DNA from: Castellaniella sp041677825
GTDB lineage: Bacteria; Pseudomonadota; Gammaproteobacteria; Burkholderiales; Burkholderiaceae_B
NCBI RefSeq assembly: GCF_041677825.1
Contig: NZ_JBAYPG010000019.1
Span: 1 to 64,000 of the forward strand
Reading direction: 5' to 3'
Length of the DNA stretch: 64,000 nt
Below the pieces are notes generated by a model. It was not told the origin of the DNA. It made no database searches and saw only the letters and a program-made list of their open reading frames with translations. A program made the translations under genes and the position numbers. The first letter of the stretch is position 1. Each line of letters begins with the position of its first letter. This document shows, piece after piece, positions 27,572 to 35,135 of the stretch.

Positions 27572-28510
27572 ATGAGCGATACTGTCATAGAGGCCAGGGG
27601 CCTGGGCAAGGACTATGGCTCGCGTCCGGTCGTGCAGGGTCTGGATTTCAGGGTGGCGGCCGGCGAGGTCTTCGGTCTGCTCGGGCCCAATGGGGCCGGC
27701 AAGACCACCACCATCCTGATGCTGCTTGGCCTGACCGAAGCCAGCCGCGGGCAGGTCAGGGTACTGGGCGAAGACCCCTGGCGCAACCCGCTGGCCGTCA
27801 AACGCCGGGTCGGCTACATGCCGGACGCCGTCGGTTTCGATGATCATCTGGACGCCACGGACAACTTGAGTTTCATCGCGCGCCTGCTGGACATCCCGGC
27901 CAACGAGCGCCCGGCGCGCATCGGCGCGGCACTGGATCGGGTCGGGCTTGCCGGCCAGCAGCGGCAACGGGTGGGCTCGTTTTCACACGGCATGCGCAGG
28001 CGCCTGGGGCTGGCCGAAGTCCTGCTCAAGCAACCCCGCGTGATCATTCTCGATGAGCCAACCTCCGGCCTGGACCCCCAATCCACCGAATCCTTCCTGG
28101 CCCTGGTCGAGGAATTGCGCAGCGAACACGTCAGCATTCTGCTGTCTTCGCATCTGCTGGACCAGATGCAGCGCATCTGTGATCGGGTGGCGCTCTTCAA
28201 TGCAGGACACATCGTGCGCATGGGGGCGGTGCCCGACATTGCCCGCGAAGTCCTCGGGGGCTACAGTCACGAGATCCACCTCGAGGCCAGCGGCCCCGAC
28301 ATCAGCGCAGCGCTGGCGGCCCTCTCCGGAGTGCGCTCGGTCCAGATGCCCGTACCGGGCCACTACGTGCTGCAGGCCGAGGGTGACTTGCGCGCGCCGG
28401 CGGCGCAGGCAGCCGTGCTGGCCGGTGCGCATCTGGCCGGCCTGTTCGTCGAGATCCCCAGCCTGCAGCGCATCTATCACCAGACTTTCCAGGCTGAGGC
28501 AAGATCATGA
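27572..28510 (+). CDS. ABC transporter ATP-binding protein
   Basis: A 312-aa ATPase with Walker A GPNGAGKTT, signature FSHGMRRRLGLAEVLL, Walker B VIILDEPTSGLD and the switch histidine in LLSSHLLDQM. The 80-residue C-terminal extension is typical of ABC-2 exporters of the NosF/CcmA type. The start at MSDTVIEARGLGKDYG follows the family N-terminus. Its stop overlaps the permease start (ATGA). Confidence 0.92.
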   Translation: MSDTVIEARGLGKDYGSRPVVQGLDFRVAAGEVFGLLGPNGAGKTTTILMLLGLTEASRGQVRVLGEDPWRNPLAVKRRVGYMPDAVGFDDHLDATDNLSFIARLLDIPANERPARIGAALDRVGLAGQQRQRVGSFSHGMRRRLGLAEVLLKQPRVIILDEPTSGLDPQSTESFLALVEELRSEHVSILLSSHLLDQMQRICDRVALFNAGHIVRMGAVPDIAREVLGGYSHEIHLEASGPDISAALAALSGVRSVQMPVPGHYVLQAEGDLRAPAAQAAVLAGAHLAGLFVEIPSLQRIYHQTFQAEARS

Positions 28511-29475
28511 AAAAACAGCGCATCGGTTCGCCCTGGCGCGGCATGAGCGTCATCTTCTCCAGGGAACTCGCCGATCATCTGACCAGCGCCCGGATGCGCC
28601 TGCTGCAATGGCTGGTCGTACTTACCGCAGTGGCCGCGCTGTATGGCGCCATCAGCAGCCTGCGTCAGACCACCGCTGTCGATCCTTTCGTGTTCCTGCG
28701 CCTGTTCACGGATGCCCGCGCACCCTTGCCGGCCTTTGCGGCGCTGCTGGGCTTTCTCATCCCGCTGGTGGCGATCGGCCTGGGGTTCGATGCCATCAAC
28801 GGCGAATACAGCCGGCGCACGCTGAGCCGGATTCTGTCCCAGCCGCTGTACCGGGATGCCTTGCTGCTGGGCAAGTTTCTGGCCGGCCTGGCGGCCCTGG
28901 CCATCTGCCTGGTGTGCCTGTGGCTGCTGGTGATCGGCGCCGGATTGATTCTGCTGGGCGTACCCCCCAGCGGAGAAGAGATTCTGCGCTCGCTGGCCTT
29001 CCTGCTGGCCGCGCTGGCCTACGCCGGCGTCTGGCTGGCCGTGGCCATGCTCTGTTCGGTGGTGTTTCGTTCGGCTTCGACGTCGGCCCTGGTGGCCCTG
29101 GGCCTGTGGCTGTTCGCCGCGTTGCTCTGGCCCATGCTCGCACCGGCAATCGCGCAGGCCGTCGCCCCGCCTGAGCTGACCAACCGGCTGCTCGGCATGC
29201 CCGACCTGCATACGCTGGGCTGGCAGCGCGCGCTGCTGCATGCCTCGCCCACGACCCTGTTCAACGATGCCGCGCTCTCGCTGCTGAGCCCCGCGACCCG
29301 CAGCCTGGGGCCGGTGTTCCTGTTCCAGGTGCAGGGTGCGGTGCTGGGCAGCCCCCTGCCGCTGGCCGAGAGCCTGGCGCTCGTCTGGCCGCAGTTGACA
29401 GGCCTGATCGCGGCCGTCGTCCTGCTGTTCACCCTGGCCTACGTGCTGTTCCAGCGCCAGGAAGTGCGGGCATGA
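28507..29475 (+). CDS. ABC-2 type permease
   Basis: A 322-aa membrane protein with about six hydrophobic segments (ALLGFLIPLVAIGLGFDAIN, FLAGLAALAICLVCLWLLVI, ALVALGLWLFAALLWPML, LIAAVVLLFTLAYVLF). The FSRELADHLTSARMRLLQ start and GEYSRRTLSRILSQPLYRD motif match NosY-like ABC-2 permeases. It forms a three-gene operon with the NEW3 protein and ATPase. The substrate is not predictable. Confidence 0.88.
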   Translation: MKKQRIGSPWRGMSVIFSRELADHLTSARMRLLQWLVVLTAVAALYGAISSLRQTTAVDPFVFLRLFTDARAPLPAFAALLGFLIPLVAIGLGFDAINGEYSRRTLSRILSQPLYRDALLLGKFLAGLAALAICLVCLWLLVIGAGLILLGVPPSGEEILRSLAFLLAALAYAGVWLAVAMLCSVVFRSASTSALVALGLWLFAALLWPMLAPAIAQAVAPPELTNRLLGMPDLHTLGWQRALLHASPTTLFNDAALSLLSPATRSLGPVFLFQVQGAVLGSPLPLAESLALVWPQLTGLIAAVVLLFTLAYVLFQRQEVRA

Positions 29476-29517
29476 GGGGGTTGCGGGTTGCCGCAGTGAC
29501 TGGACAGCCTTCTATTT

Positions 29518-29537
29518 ATGTAGTAACGTACCTACAT
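29518..29537. promoter_or_regulatory. Palindromic operator upstream of the Phd/VapC module
   Basis: ATGTAG (29518-29523) and CTACAT (29532-29537) form an inverted repeat around TAACGTAC, 26 nt before the antitoxin ATG. Antitoxins of this type repress their own operon through such palindromes. AGGAGG at 29551-29556 is the ribosome site. Confidence 0.55.
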
Positions 29538-29563
29538 AGACGATTCGTGCAGGAGGTGCCACC

Positions 29564-29818
29564 ATGACCATCACAACCCTATCCAGTCGAGAGCTTAACC
29601 AGGACGTTACCCGCGCAAAGAAAGCCGCCAAGAGCGGTCCCGTCTTCATCACAGATCGCGGCAAGCCTGCTCATGTGCTGTTGAGCATCGAGGAATACCA
29701 GCGGCTGACAAAGCAACGTCGCAACATTGCTGATTCTCTGGCTATGCCGGACATTGCGGACATTGAGTTTGAACCGCCGCGTGTGACCATCGGCACCCAG
29801 CCGGCTGACTTCTCATGA
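29564..29818 (+). CDS. Phd/YefM-family antitoxin
   Basis: An 84-aa antitoxin. MTITTLSSRELNQDVTRAKK and VFITDRGKPAHVLLSIEEYQ are the Phd/YefM DNA-binding fold; the tail (SLAMPDIADIEFEPPR) wraps the toxin. The stop overlaps the VapC start by 4 nt. Expected to autorepress through the palindrome upstream. Confidence 0.93.
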   Translation: MTITTLSSRELNQDVTRAKKAAKSGPVFITDRGKPAHVLLSIEEYQRLTKQRRNIADSLAMPDIADIEFEPPRVTIGTQPADFS

Positions 29819-30243
29819 AGTTCGTTCTCGACACCAACGTGGTGTCCGAACTGCGAAAGGTTCGGGCTGGCAAAGCTGACCTGAACGTGGCGGCATGGGT
29901 TGAAAGCGTCGATGCCGCAGAGCTTTTTGTGTCCGCGATCACCATCATGGAGCTGGAGCTTGGCGTTCTGTCGATTGAGCGCAAAGACGCCACTCAAGGG
30001 GCCATGCTGCGCTCGTGGCTGGAGCAACATGTGCTGCCGGAGTTCTTTGGGCGGACATTGCCAATCGACACAGCCGTGGCACAACGCTGCGCCCGGCTGC
30101 ACGTCCCCGACAAGCGGGGCGAGCGTGACGCGCTCATCGCGGCAACGGCCCTTGTGCATGGCATGACGGTAGTCACTCGCAAGGTGGCCGATTTCGAGCC
30201 TACAGGAGTGGCCGTCATCAATCCGTGGGAGGCGATGCAATGA
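29815..30243 (+). CDS. vapC: VapC/FitB-type PIN-domain ribonuclease toxin
   Basis: A 142-aa PIN-domain toxin. Acidic active-site residues are visible in FVLDTNVVSEL, the TIMELELGV segment, and DKRGERDALIAATAL, plus TRKVADFEPTGV near the end. It should cleave RNA, usually tRNA or rRNA, when freed from its antitoxin. This is the only complete toxin-antitoxin pair in the 29.5-32.1 kb cluster. The 134 nt that follow (30244-30377) show no gene. Confidence 0.93.
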   Translation: MKFVLDTNVVSELRKVRAGKADLNVAAWVESVDAAELFVSAITIMELELGVLSIERKDATQGAMLRSWLEQHVLPEFFGRTLPIDTAVAQRCARLHVPDKRGERDALIAATALVHGMTVVTRKVADFEPTGVAVINPWEAMQ

Positions 30244-30377
30244 AAGAGCAAATGCAAGCAATGGGATGGAGGCTTCCGCCCGAGTACGGGCATGCTCAGG
30301 TGCCCTATAGTGGAGCTGTCGACAGCCACCGAATGTAGTGTGACACAGGGGGATTCAGATGGCGTCGTGAGGGATGC

Positions 30378-30653
30378 TCACGGCTGATGCGCCTTCAGCC
30401 AATCGCGCAGCGCATCATTTGCCCGGGTTTGCCACCCTCGCCCGGTGGCGCGCAGGCCCTCCAGCACATCCGGATCAAATCGAATGGTGGTAGGTACCTT
30501 GCGCACTGCTGCAATGGAGCTCGCAGGACGGCCACGACGGCGGGCCTGGATTTCATCAGGAGTGTGTACGCGGGTATTTTCACCGTCTTTTGCTTGCCGG
30601 ACAGACTCCAGCAGGTCGCGTTCAAATTGGCTCAGTTCGTTGGTCTTGGGCAT
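30378..30653 (-). CDS. BrnA-like antitoxin with a RelE-partner-like N-terminus
   Basis: A 91-aa protein. The C-terminal half (RRRGRPASS, KVPTTIRFDPDVLEGLRATG, WQTRANDALRDWLKAH) is the ribbon-helix-helix part of BrnA/COG3514 antitoxins. The N-terminal half (ELSQFERDLLESVRQAKDGE) instead resembles antitoxins that partner RelE-type (PF06296-like) toxins. The gene lies just after such a toxin remnant and overlaps its end if the alternative ATG at 30668 is used. It may be a domain-swapped antitoxin; it appears intact while the toxin is truncated. Confidence 0.75.
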   Translation of the reverse strand: MPKTNELSQFERDLLESVRQAKDGENTRVHTPDEIQARRRGRPASSIAAVRKVPTTIRFDPDVLEGLRATGRGWQTRANDALRDWLKAHQP

Positions 30654-30657
30654 GGTT

Positions 30658-30912
30658 TCACCCCACAAGTTTGCGCAGTTCCTTCAGGAACGCTTGAGAA
30701 AGGTTGTCGGTGGTCGATTTGGGATACACGATCAACAGGCTGATCGTGCCATCGGCCAGCGTCGTGTAGTCGATGACTCGCACCTCACCGCGCTTACCGC
30801 TGCCGGCGCGGCCCCATCGAACCTTGCGCAGTGGCGTGGCGCCAGGGATGAGGTCCCCGGCCTCCGGGTTCTGCGCGATCCAGTCGATGAACGACTCGCG
30901 CTCGTCATCGTC
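30658..30912 (-). pseudogene. RelE-type toxin, 5'-truncated
   Basis: Reading the minus strand from 30912 gives DDERESFIDWIAQNPEAGDL, then IPGATPLRKVRWGRAGSGKR, then RVIDYTTL and LLIVYPK, ending LKELRKLVG. This is the body of a RelE/HigB-like toxin, but a TAG lies directly before the first codon and no start codon or N-terminal 20-25 residues exist. The break point coincides with the motif CCTATAGTG. Confidence 0.75.
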
Positions 30913-31231
30913 CTATAGTGAGGTCGCATAGCGCTGGCCTGACGCACAGGAAGCGGATGAGGCGTTGCATTGGGGTAAGACGGCCATAATCGTCGAAGCC
31001 CGATACTTGTCCAGAACGATGCAACGTAGATCCGACAGGCATAAGCGTGCAAGTGGGTGCGCAATACCCGGGGAGATTTGATCGTGTGCCGGGAGACTGG
31101 CTGCTGCCCACCTCACGGCTATGCTCTTCAATGAAATGACGATATGTGAAGGCAATAAGATCACGCACCAGCTCAAGAAGACCGGCAAACGGAAGTCCAT
31201 CGAAGGGGGTGTCCAGGAGATTCACGATCAA
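30905..31231 (-). CDS. Unassigned small reading frame with strong ribosome site
   Basis: A 108-codon frame opens with TTG eight nt after AGGAGG and begins MIVNLLDTPFDGLPFAGLLE. The first 38 residues look protein-like; the remainder (many Cys, Ser, Arg) looks like out-of-frame DNA. No family is recognised. It fills the stretch between two toxin-antitoxin remnants and may itself be a fused remnant. Confidence 0.25.
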   Translation of the reverse strand: MIVNLLDTPFDGLPFAGLLELVRDLIAFTYRHFIEEHSREVGSSQSPGTRSNLPGYCAPTCTLMPVGSTLHRSGQVSGFDDYGRLTPMQRLIRFLCVRPALCDLTIGR

Positions 31232-31279
31232 GCAGCATTCCTCCTGAGAACACTAAACATCAGCTCGGCCAATCTCGTA

Positions 31280-31537
31280 TCAGATGATGGCCTGCCAGCC
31301 CTTGTCGGCGTTGACATTAAGCAGCATGAGCCGCGTTTTGCCTTGCTCCCACTTGAGCACAGTCGATGCCGTGGCGTACAGGCGGTGGGCGAACACAGGC
31401 CGGCTGAACTTCAGTCTCTCGCGCAGACGCTTAATGTTGTAGGCGCTGAACTTCTGCACCGGCGGCGGGCAGATCACGTCGAACTCCCGCAGCGCAGTCA
31501 GGTCGTCGCGCAGGGATTCGATGATCGGGTTGTCCAT
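31280..31537 (-). pseudogene. Degenerate HTH (NadS-like) antitoxin
   Basis: An 85-codon frame with MDNPIIESLRDDLTALREFD, NIKRLRERLKFSRPVFAHRL and TASTVLKWEQGKTR, the pattern of NadS/HigA-type Xre antitoxins. Compared with the family as I know it, about ten residues are missing in the first loop and about six to seven after WEQGKTR (the usual P-x-GPALKLL). Probably a decayed copy, although still open. Confidence 0.55.
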
Positions 31538-31542
31538 CGACG

Positions 31543-31866
31543 TCAGGCCGCGACCGTGATGCCTGGCGCGAGCTTCCGCTGCGCAGGTTGTACGATAATT
31601 TCGACATGCTGATCCAGCGACACCAGCGCCTGCATCAGCCGCTCCAGCGAAATGTTCTGGAGCTTGTAGCGGCGAACCTGGGACACCTTGGGCTGGGTCA
31701 TGCCGGTGATGTGGGCAGCTTCCGTCTGGCTCAGGCTGCGCTGGTCAATCAACTCATTTAGTTTGAACGCGAGCGCCGCCTTCGCCGACAGTTCCTCCGC
31801 GTCGTCGAAACCGAGGTCCAGCAGCACATTGTCGGTACCTTGAGGGGTGTCTTTGTGACTCATCAT
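31543..31866 (-). CDS. Xre-family HTH antitoxin
   Basis: A 107-aa DNA-binding protein; the helix-turn-helix is visible as QRSLSQTEAAHITGMTQPKV followed by SQVRRYKLQNISLERLMQAL. This type pairs with Gp49-like HigB toxins. Its ATG overlaps the stop of the preceding toxin frame, the normal HigB-HigA order, but that toxin is internally deleted. An alternative start is the next Met (31863). Confidence 0.8.
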   Translation of the reverse strand: MMSHKDTPQGTDNVLLDLGFDDAEELSAKAALAFKLNELIDQRSLSQTEAAHITGMTQPKVSQVRRYKLQNISLERLMQALVSLDQHVEIIVQPAQRKLAPGITVAA

Positions 31867-32078
31867 ATTCTCCTGTTCGCCGCATAGCGGGCGAGCACTG
31901 CCTTCAACCGCTTCTCGATCAATTCCACGTCCGGCTGTGGCGTGGCGATATCCGGCGTGCCGCCCAACTGGACGACGAACAACGACACGCCCATGTCCTT
32001 CTGCACAGGAACGGGAAACCCCTTGAAGTCCTTCTTCGATGAGCCTTCACAGTACAGGAGCTTGCGTTTCTCTGTCAT
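31863..32078 (-). pseudogene. HigB (Gp49-like) toxin with internal deletion
   Basis: The 71-codon frame starts like the family (SSKKDFKGFPVPVQKDMGVS) and ends like it (IATPQPDVELIEKRLKAVLA) but lacks the middle of about 40-45 residues that carries the conserved beta strands and active-site region (the usual EVVEDHxGDTYRAVYTV block). The deletion is in frame, so translation into the antitoxin could continue. The product should be inactive as a ribonuclease. Confidence 0.7.
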
Positions 32079-32223
32079 GATTATATCCGTTCGGGTATAG
32101 ATGGCAAGCGCCTGAATTGTCGCGACGGCGTTGCGACAATCTGGCCGGCGGGTTCAGCACCAGGATGCTGCCGCGCCAGCGGTGCGGCGGGGCAAGACAT
32201 GGAAGCTCGGAACCAGGTCAAAC

Positions 32224-32244
32224 AAAAAATACCGCCACTGGCGG
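32224..32244 (-). terminator. Second fliC terminator hairpin
   Basis: On the minus strand CCGCC-AGT-GGCGG is followed by TATTTTTT. It lies just beyond the main fliC terminator and probably acts as a backup. Confidence 0.55.
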
Positions 32245-32252
32245 ATTCGTGT

Positions 32253-32298
32253 CAAAAAAGCCATCCGTCGCCTGGCGTGATGCCAGATGACGGACGGC
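32253..32298 (-). terminator. Main fliC intrinsic terminator
   Basis: On the minus strand GCCGTCCGTC pairs with GAC GGATGGC around an inner stem CTGGC/GCCAG, followed by TTTTTTG. It lies 32 nt after the flagellin stop. Confidence 0.8.
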
Positions 32299-32329
32299 CG
32301 GGCCGGTGCGTCGGCCCTCGGGGTTGAAC

Positions 32330-34900
32330 TTAACGCAGCAGGCTGAGCATGGTCTGTGGGACCTGATTGGCCTGGGCCAGTACGGCGGTGCCGGCTTGCT
32401 GCAGGATCTGCGCGCGGGTCATGTTGGACACTTCGACCGCGTAGTCGGCATCTTCGATGCGTGAGCGCGCTGCCGACAGGTTGGTGACCGTATTGTTGAG
32501 GTTGGCAATGGTCGATTCGAAGCGATTCTGGATGGCACCCAGATCGCTGCGCAGGTTGTCCACCCGCGACAGGGCGTTGTCGAGTGCGTCCAACGGGTTG
32601 GATGTCAGGAGGCTGACCGCAATTTCATTGCCATCATTGTCTGTCGCGGCTGTTACGGCTACGTCTCCCGTGTTGGCATCGGCGGCGCCCAGGGTTGCTT
32701 TCACATAGGTGGCGTCTGAACCAGTGCCTGTCTGGATCAGGTACTGTGTATTTCCGCCGTCATCCTGGTAGCTGACCAGCAACTGATTGCTGTTCAGGCC
32801 AGTATAGACACCATTGACCACGGTGGTGACATCATCGTTCTTGATGGATACTACATTTGTGCCATTATCGATTCGGGTGGCATCGATCACTTCGTAGTCG
32901 TTACTTGCCGGATTGGTAGTCCAGTTGACCTTGCCCGTGTAATCACCATTGGCATCGGTTTCGAGTTCAGCCTTGTAGTAGCGACCATCCGTACCCAGTA
33001 CGGCATATTCACCGCTCGGGTCACCGTTGCCATCTTTAATGATGTAGAGGCCCGAAGTGCTATTGCCCGAGGTATCGGCGGCAATGGTGTATTCGAGGTT
33101 ATAGAGGTCATCCTGAAGCGGCTGGAGCACATCGCCATGGGCTACAGTCAGTTCCTGGAGGGCGCCACTGGTATCCACATTCTGGGCGCTGATCTGGGTA
33201 GCTCCCCCGGTGGATACATCGATCTTGTATTCGACATCGTAGTCTGAAAAGGCGGTGGATCCTGCCGTGGCACTCCCCTTGAGGGTGAAGGTGGCTTCAA
33301 CGGCATAGTAGTTGCCATCCATACCCTTGGCCGCGAATTGCTGTGTCAGGGTATTGCCTGCCTGGTGCGCCGCGTCGGCATTGTTGATGTCGTTACGGGC
33401 GAAGAGGCCAGCATCGAAGTCGATCGTTATATCAGCGGGCGTGCCTTGATTATAGGTATGGGTAACGGCGCTGGTCGAAGCGGGCTGACTGACGCTGAAA
33501 CCAATGTCATTACTATCCACGACAGTCCCTGAAGCCGTGCCGTTTGCGGCGACAGTGATCTGGTAGTAGCCGTCGTCATTACCGCCAGTGACATGGGCAT
33601 AGTATTGATCATTGCCAGCATCATAGACAATATCCTGTATAGCGGCCCCTGCTCCTGCCCCATTGAGATCAACCGAGCCGAAATCAATCTTTGCGGAGTA
33701 TGTTGTTGCGCCAGCAGGCAAGGCGGCCTGCACATTGTTTGGATCCAATGTTGCGGTAGCGTTGCCCGACCCATCGACACTGATTTCGTAGTAGCCGTCT
33801 TCGCTCGAAGTATCTGAGTTCTTGACTTCGACGTAGAATTTGCCGGTGGAACCGTCATGTGAGATGTTGCCAATTTCTGCATTGCTGTCAAGGCCGGTCA
33901 GAACAATGCCCGTCACGTCGCCATTGAAAGGCTCCGCGGCCCCTATCAGTGTCACCTGGCTGCCAGCCCCGTTCGTGCCATTGGTAAAGCCAGCGCCCGT
34001 GGTCTTCGTGTCAATCGTTGCGTCTACTGATTGGTAAGAAATCGGGTTGTTGCTGAGATCGTTGCGATCGACGATGGAGCTGGTATCTGAACTGTCCCAG
34101 AACCATTGCCCGGTAGACGTGTTTTGGGTCACAATATAAAAATTACCATCGGACGCTTCGATGGCATTCTTGCTTGGATCTGCGGTCAACGCATAAACAT
34201 CATAAGTGCCCCCCCCATTTTGAACTGCAGTGATACCCGACCCTGATGGAGGGTTGCTGGCACCTGCAAACGCGTTGGCCTGCACGGCCACGGTTTCTGT
34301 ACTGCCGGTGATGGTGGTCGAGCCCTGGCCCGCGGTAGCGCTGGTGATGTTGGTGACCGTGCCCAGGCTTGAGCCGTTGATGTTGAATGTGCCCAGCCCC
34401 AGGGTGGATGCGTTGATTTGCTGCAGACCGATGTGGATGATTTCGTTGTCATTCATGCCGACCTGGATGGACATACTGTTATCTTTCGAAAGTACCTTGA
34501 TGCCATTGAATTGCGTTTGATCGGATACTCGGTTGATTTCATCGAGGCGCTGCTGGATTTCAGATTGTATTGAATTCAAATCGGACTGCGAATTGGTGCC
34601 ATTGGCAGCCTGAACTGACAGTTCGCGAATGCGCAGCAGGTTGTTGTTGATTTCGTTGAGCGAACCTTCGGTGGTCTGGGCGATGGAAATGCCATCGTTG
34701 GCGTTGCGCGCCGCCTGCGACAGGCCCTGGATGTTGGCGGTGAACCGGTTGGCGATGGCCTGCCCGGCGGCATCGTCTTTTGCGCTGTTGATGCGCAAGC
34801 CCGAGGACAGGCGCTCGATTGCCGTGCCCAGCGAATTCTGGGACTTGTTCAGATTGTTCTGGGACACCAGAGCAAGGTAGTTGGTATTGATGACAGCCAT
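32330..34900 (-). CDS. fliC: Flagellin with large hypervariable central domain
   Basis: An 856-aa flagellin, nearly twice the common length. The conserved D0/D1 parts are clear: MAVINTNYLALVSQNNLNKS and INSAKDDAAGQAIANRF at the N-terminus (about 1-175), and RSRIEDADYAVEVSNMTRAQ with VLAQANQVPQTMLSLLR at the C-terminus (about 764-856). The middle (about 176-763) is rich in Gly, Asp, Thr, Asn and Tyr and contains recurring modules around DGxYY (for example SDGNFYIV, EDGYYEISV, DDGYYQITV, DGNYYAVEA, DGRYYKAEL), which suggests several beta domains on the filament surface. AAAGGAG lies 6 nt before the ATG. A sigma-28 promoter is at 35028-35054. Confidence 0.96.
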   Translation of the reverse strand: MAVINTNYLALVSQNNLNKSQNSLGTAIERLSSGLRINSAKDDAAGQAIANRFTANIQGLSQAARNANDGISIAQTTEGSLNEINNNLLRIRELSVQAANGTNSQSDLNSIQSEIQQRLDEINRVSDQTQFNGIKVLSKDNSMSIQVGMNDNEIIHIGLQQINASTLGLGTFNINGSSLGTVTNITSATAGQGSTTITGSTETVAVQANAFAGASNPPSGSGITAVQNGGGTYDVYALTADPSKNAIEASDGNFYIVTQNTSTGQWFWDSSDTSSIVDRNDLSNNPISYQSVDATIDTKTTGAGFTNGTNGAGSQVTLIGAAEPFNGDVTGIVLTGLDSNAEIGNISHDGSTGKFYVEVKNSDTSSEDGYYEISVDGSGNATATLDPNNVQAALPAGATTYSAKIDFGSVDLNGAGAGAAIQDIVYDAGNDQYYAHVTGGNDDGYYQITVAANGTASGTVVDSNDIGFSVSQPASTSAVTHTYNQGTPADITIDFDAGLFARNDINNADAAHQAGNTLTQQFAAKGMDGNYYAVEATFTLKGSATAGSTAFSDYDVEYKIDVSTGGATQISAQNVDTSGALQELTVAHGDVLQPLQDDLYNLEYTIAADTSGNSTSGLYIIKDGNGDPSGEYAVLGTDGRYYKAELETDANGDYTGKVNWTTNPASNDYEVIDATRIDNGTNVVSIKNDDVTTVVNGVYTGLNSNQLLVSYQDDGGNTQYLIQTGTGSDATYVKATLGAADANTGDVAVTAATDNDGNEIAVSLLTSNPLDALDNALSRVDNLRSDLGAIQNRFESTIANLNNTVTNLSAARSRIEDADYAVEVSNMTRAQILQQAGTAVLAQANQVPQTMLSLLR

Positions 34901-35027
34901 GAGAGACTCCTTTCAGGGTAAATCGGCGCGTCGGACGTTGATTCGGGAACACCCGGGATCGGGTTCGAGACTTGCCTGGAAACCGGTCTGGCTGGCCCTG
35001 GCGACGTTTCGTGTCCCTATATATCGG

Positions 35028-35054
35028 GTTACGGCCATCTCGCGGAAAAATTTA
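35028..35054 (-). promoter_or_regulatory. Sigma-28 (FliA) promoter of fliC
   Basis: On the minus strand TAAA (35054-35051), 15 nt, GCCGTAAC (35035-35028) matches the flagellar sigma consensus TAAA-N15-GCCGATAA. The leader before the fliC ATG would be about 120 nt. Confidence 0.65.
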
Positions 35055-35135
35055 GCCGGGAGGCCTTCAAAATCACCAGAGTCAGGGTATATACTGAGTT
35101 CAGCTGTTCATATCCACAGTCTATCGAGGGGTGTC

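Noticed and set aside
30901..30930. Minus-strand CGACCTCACTATAGGA, resembling a phage T7 promoter
   Set aside because: It has an extra base between the recognition and initiation parts compared with the T7 consensus and there is no phage polymerase gene; best treated as coincidence or a 9-bp direct repeat.
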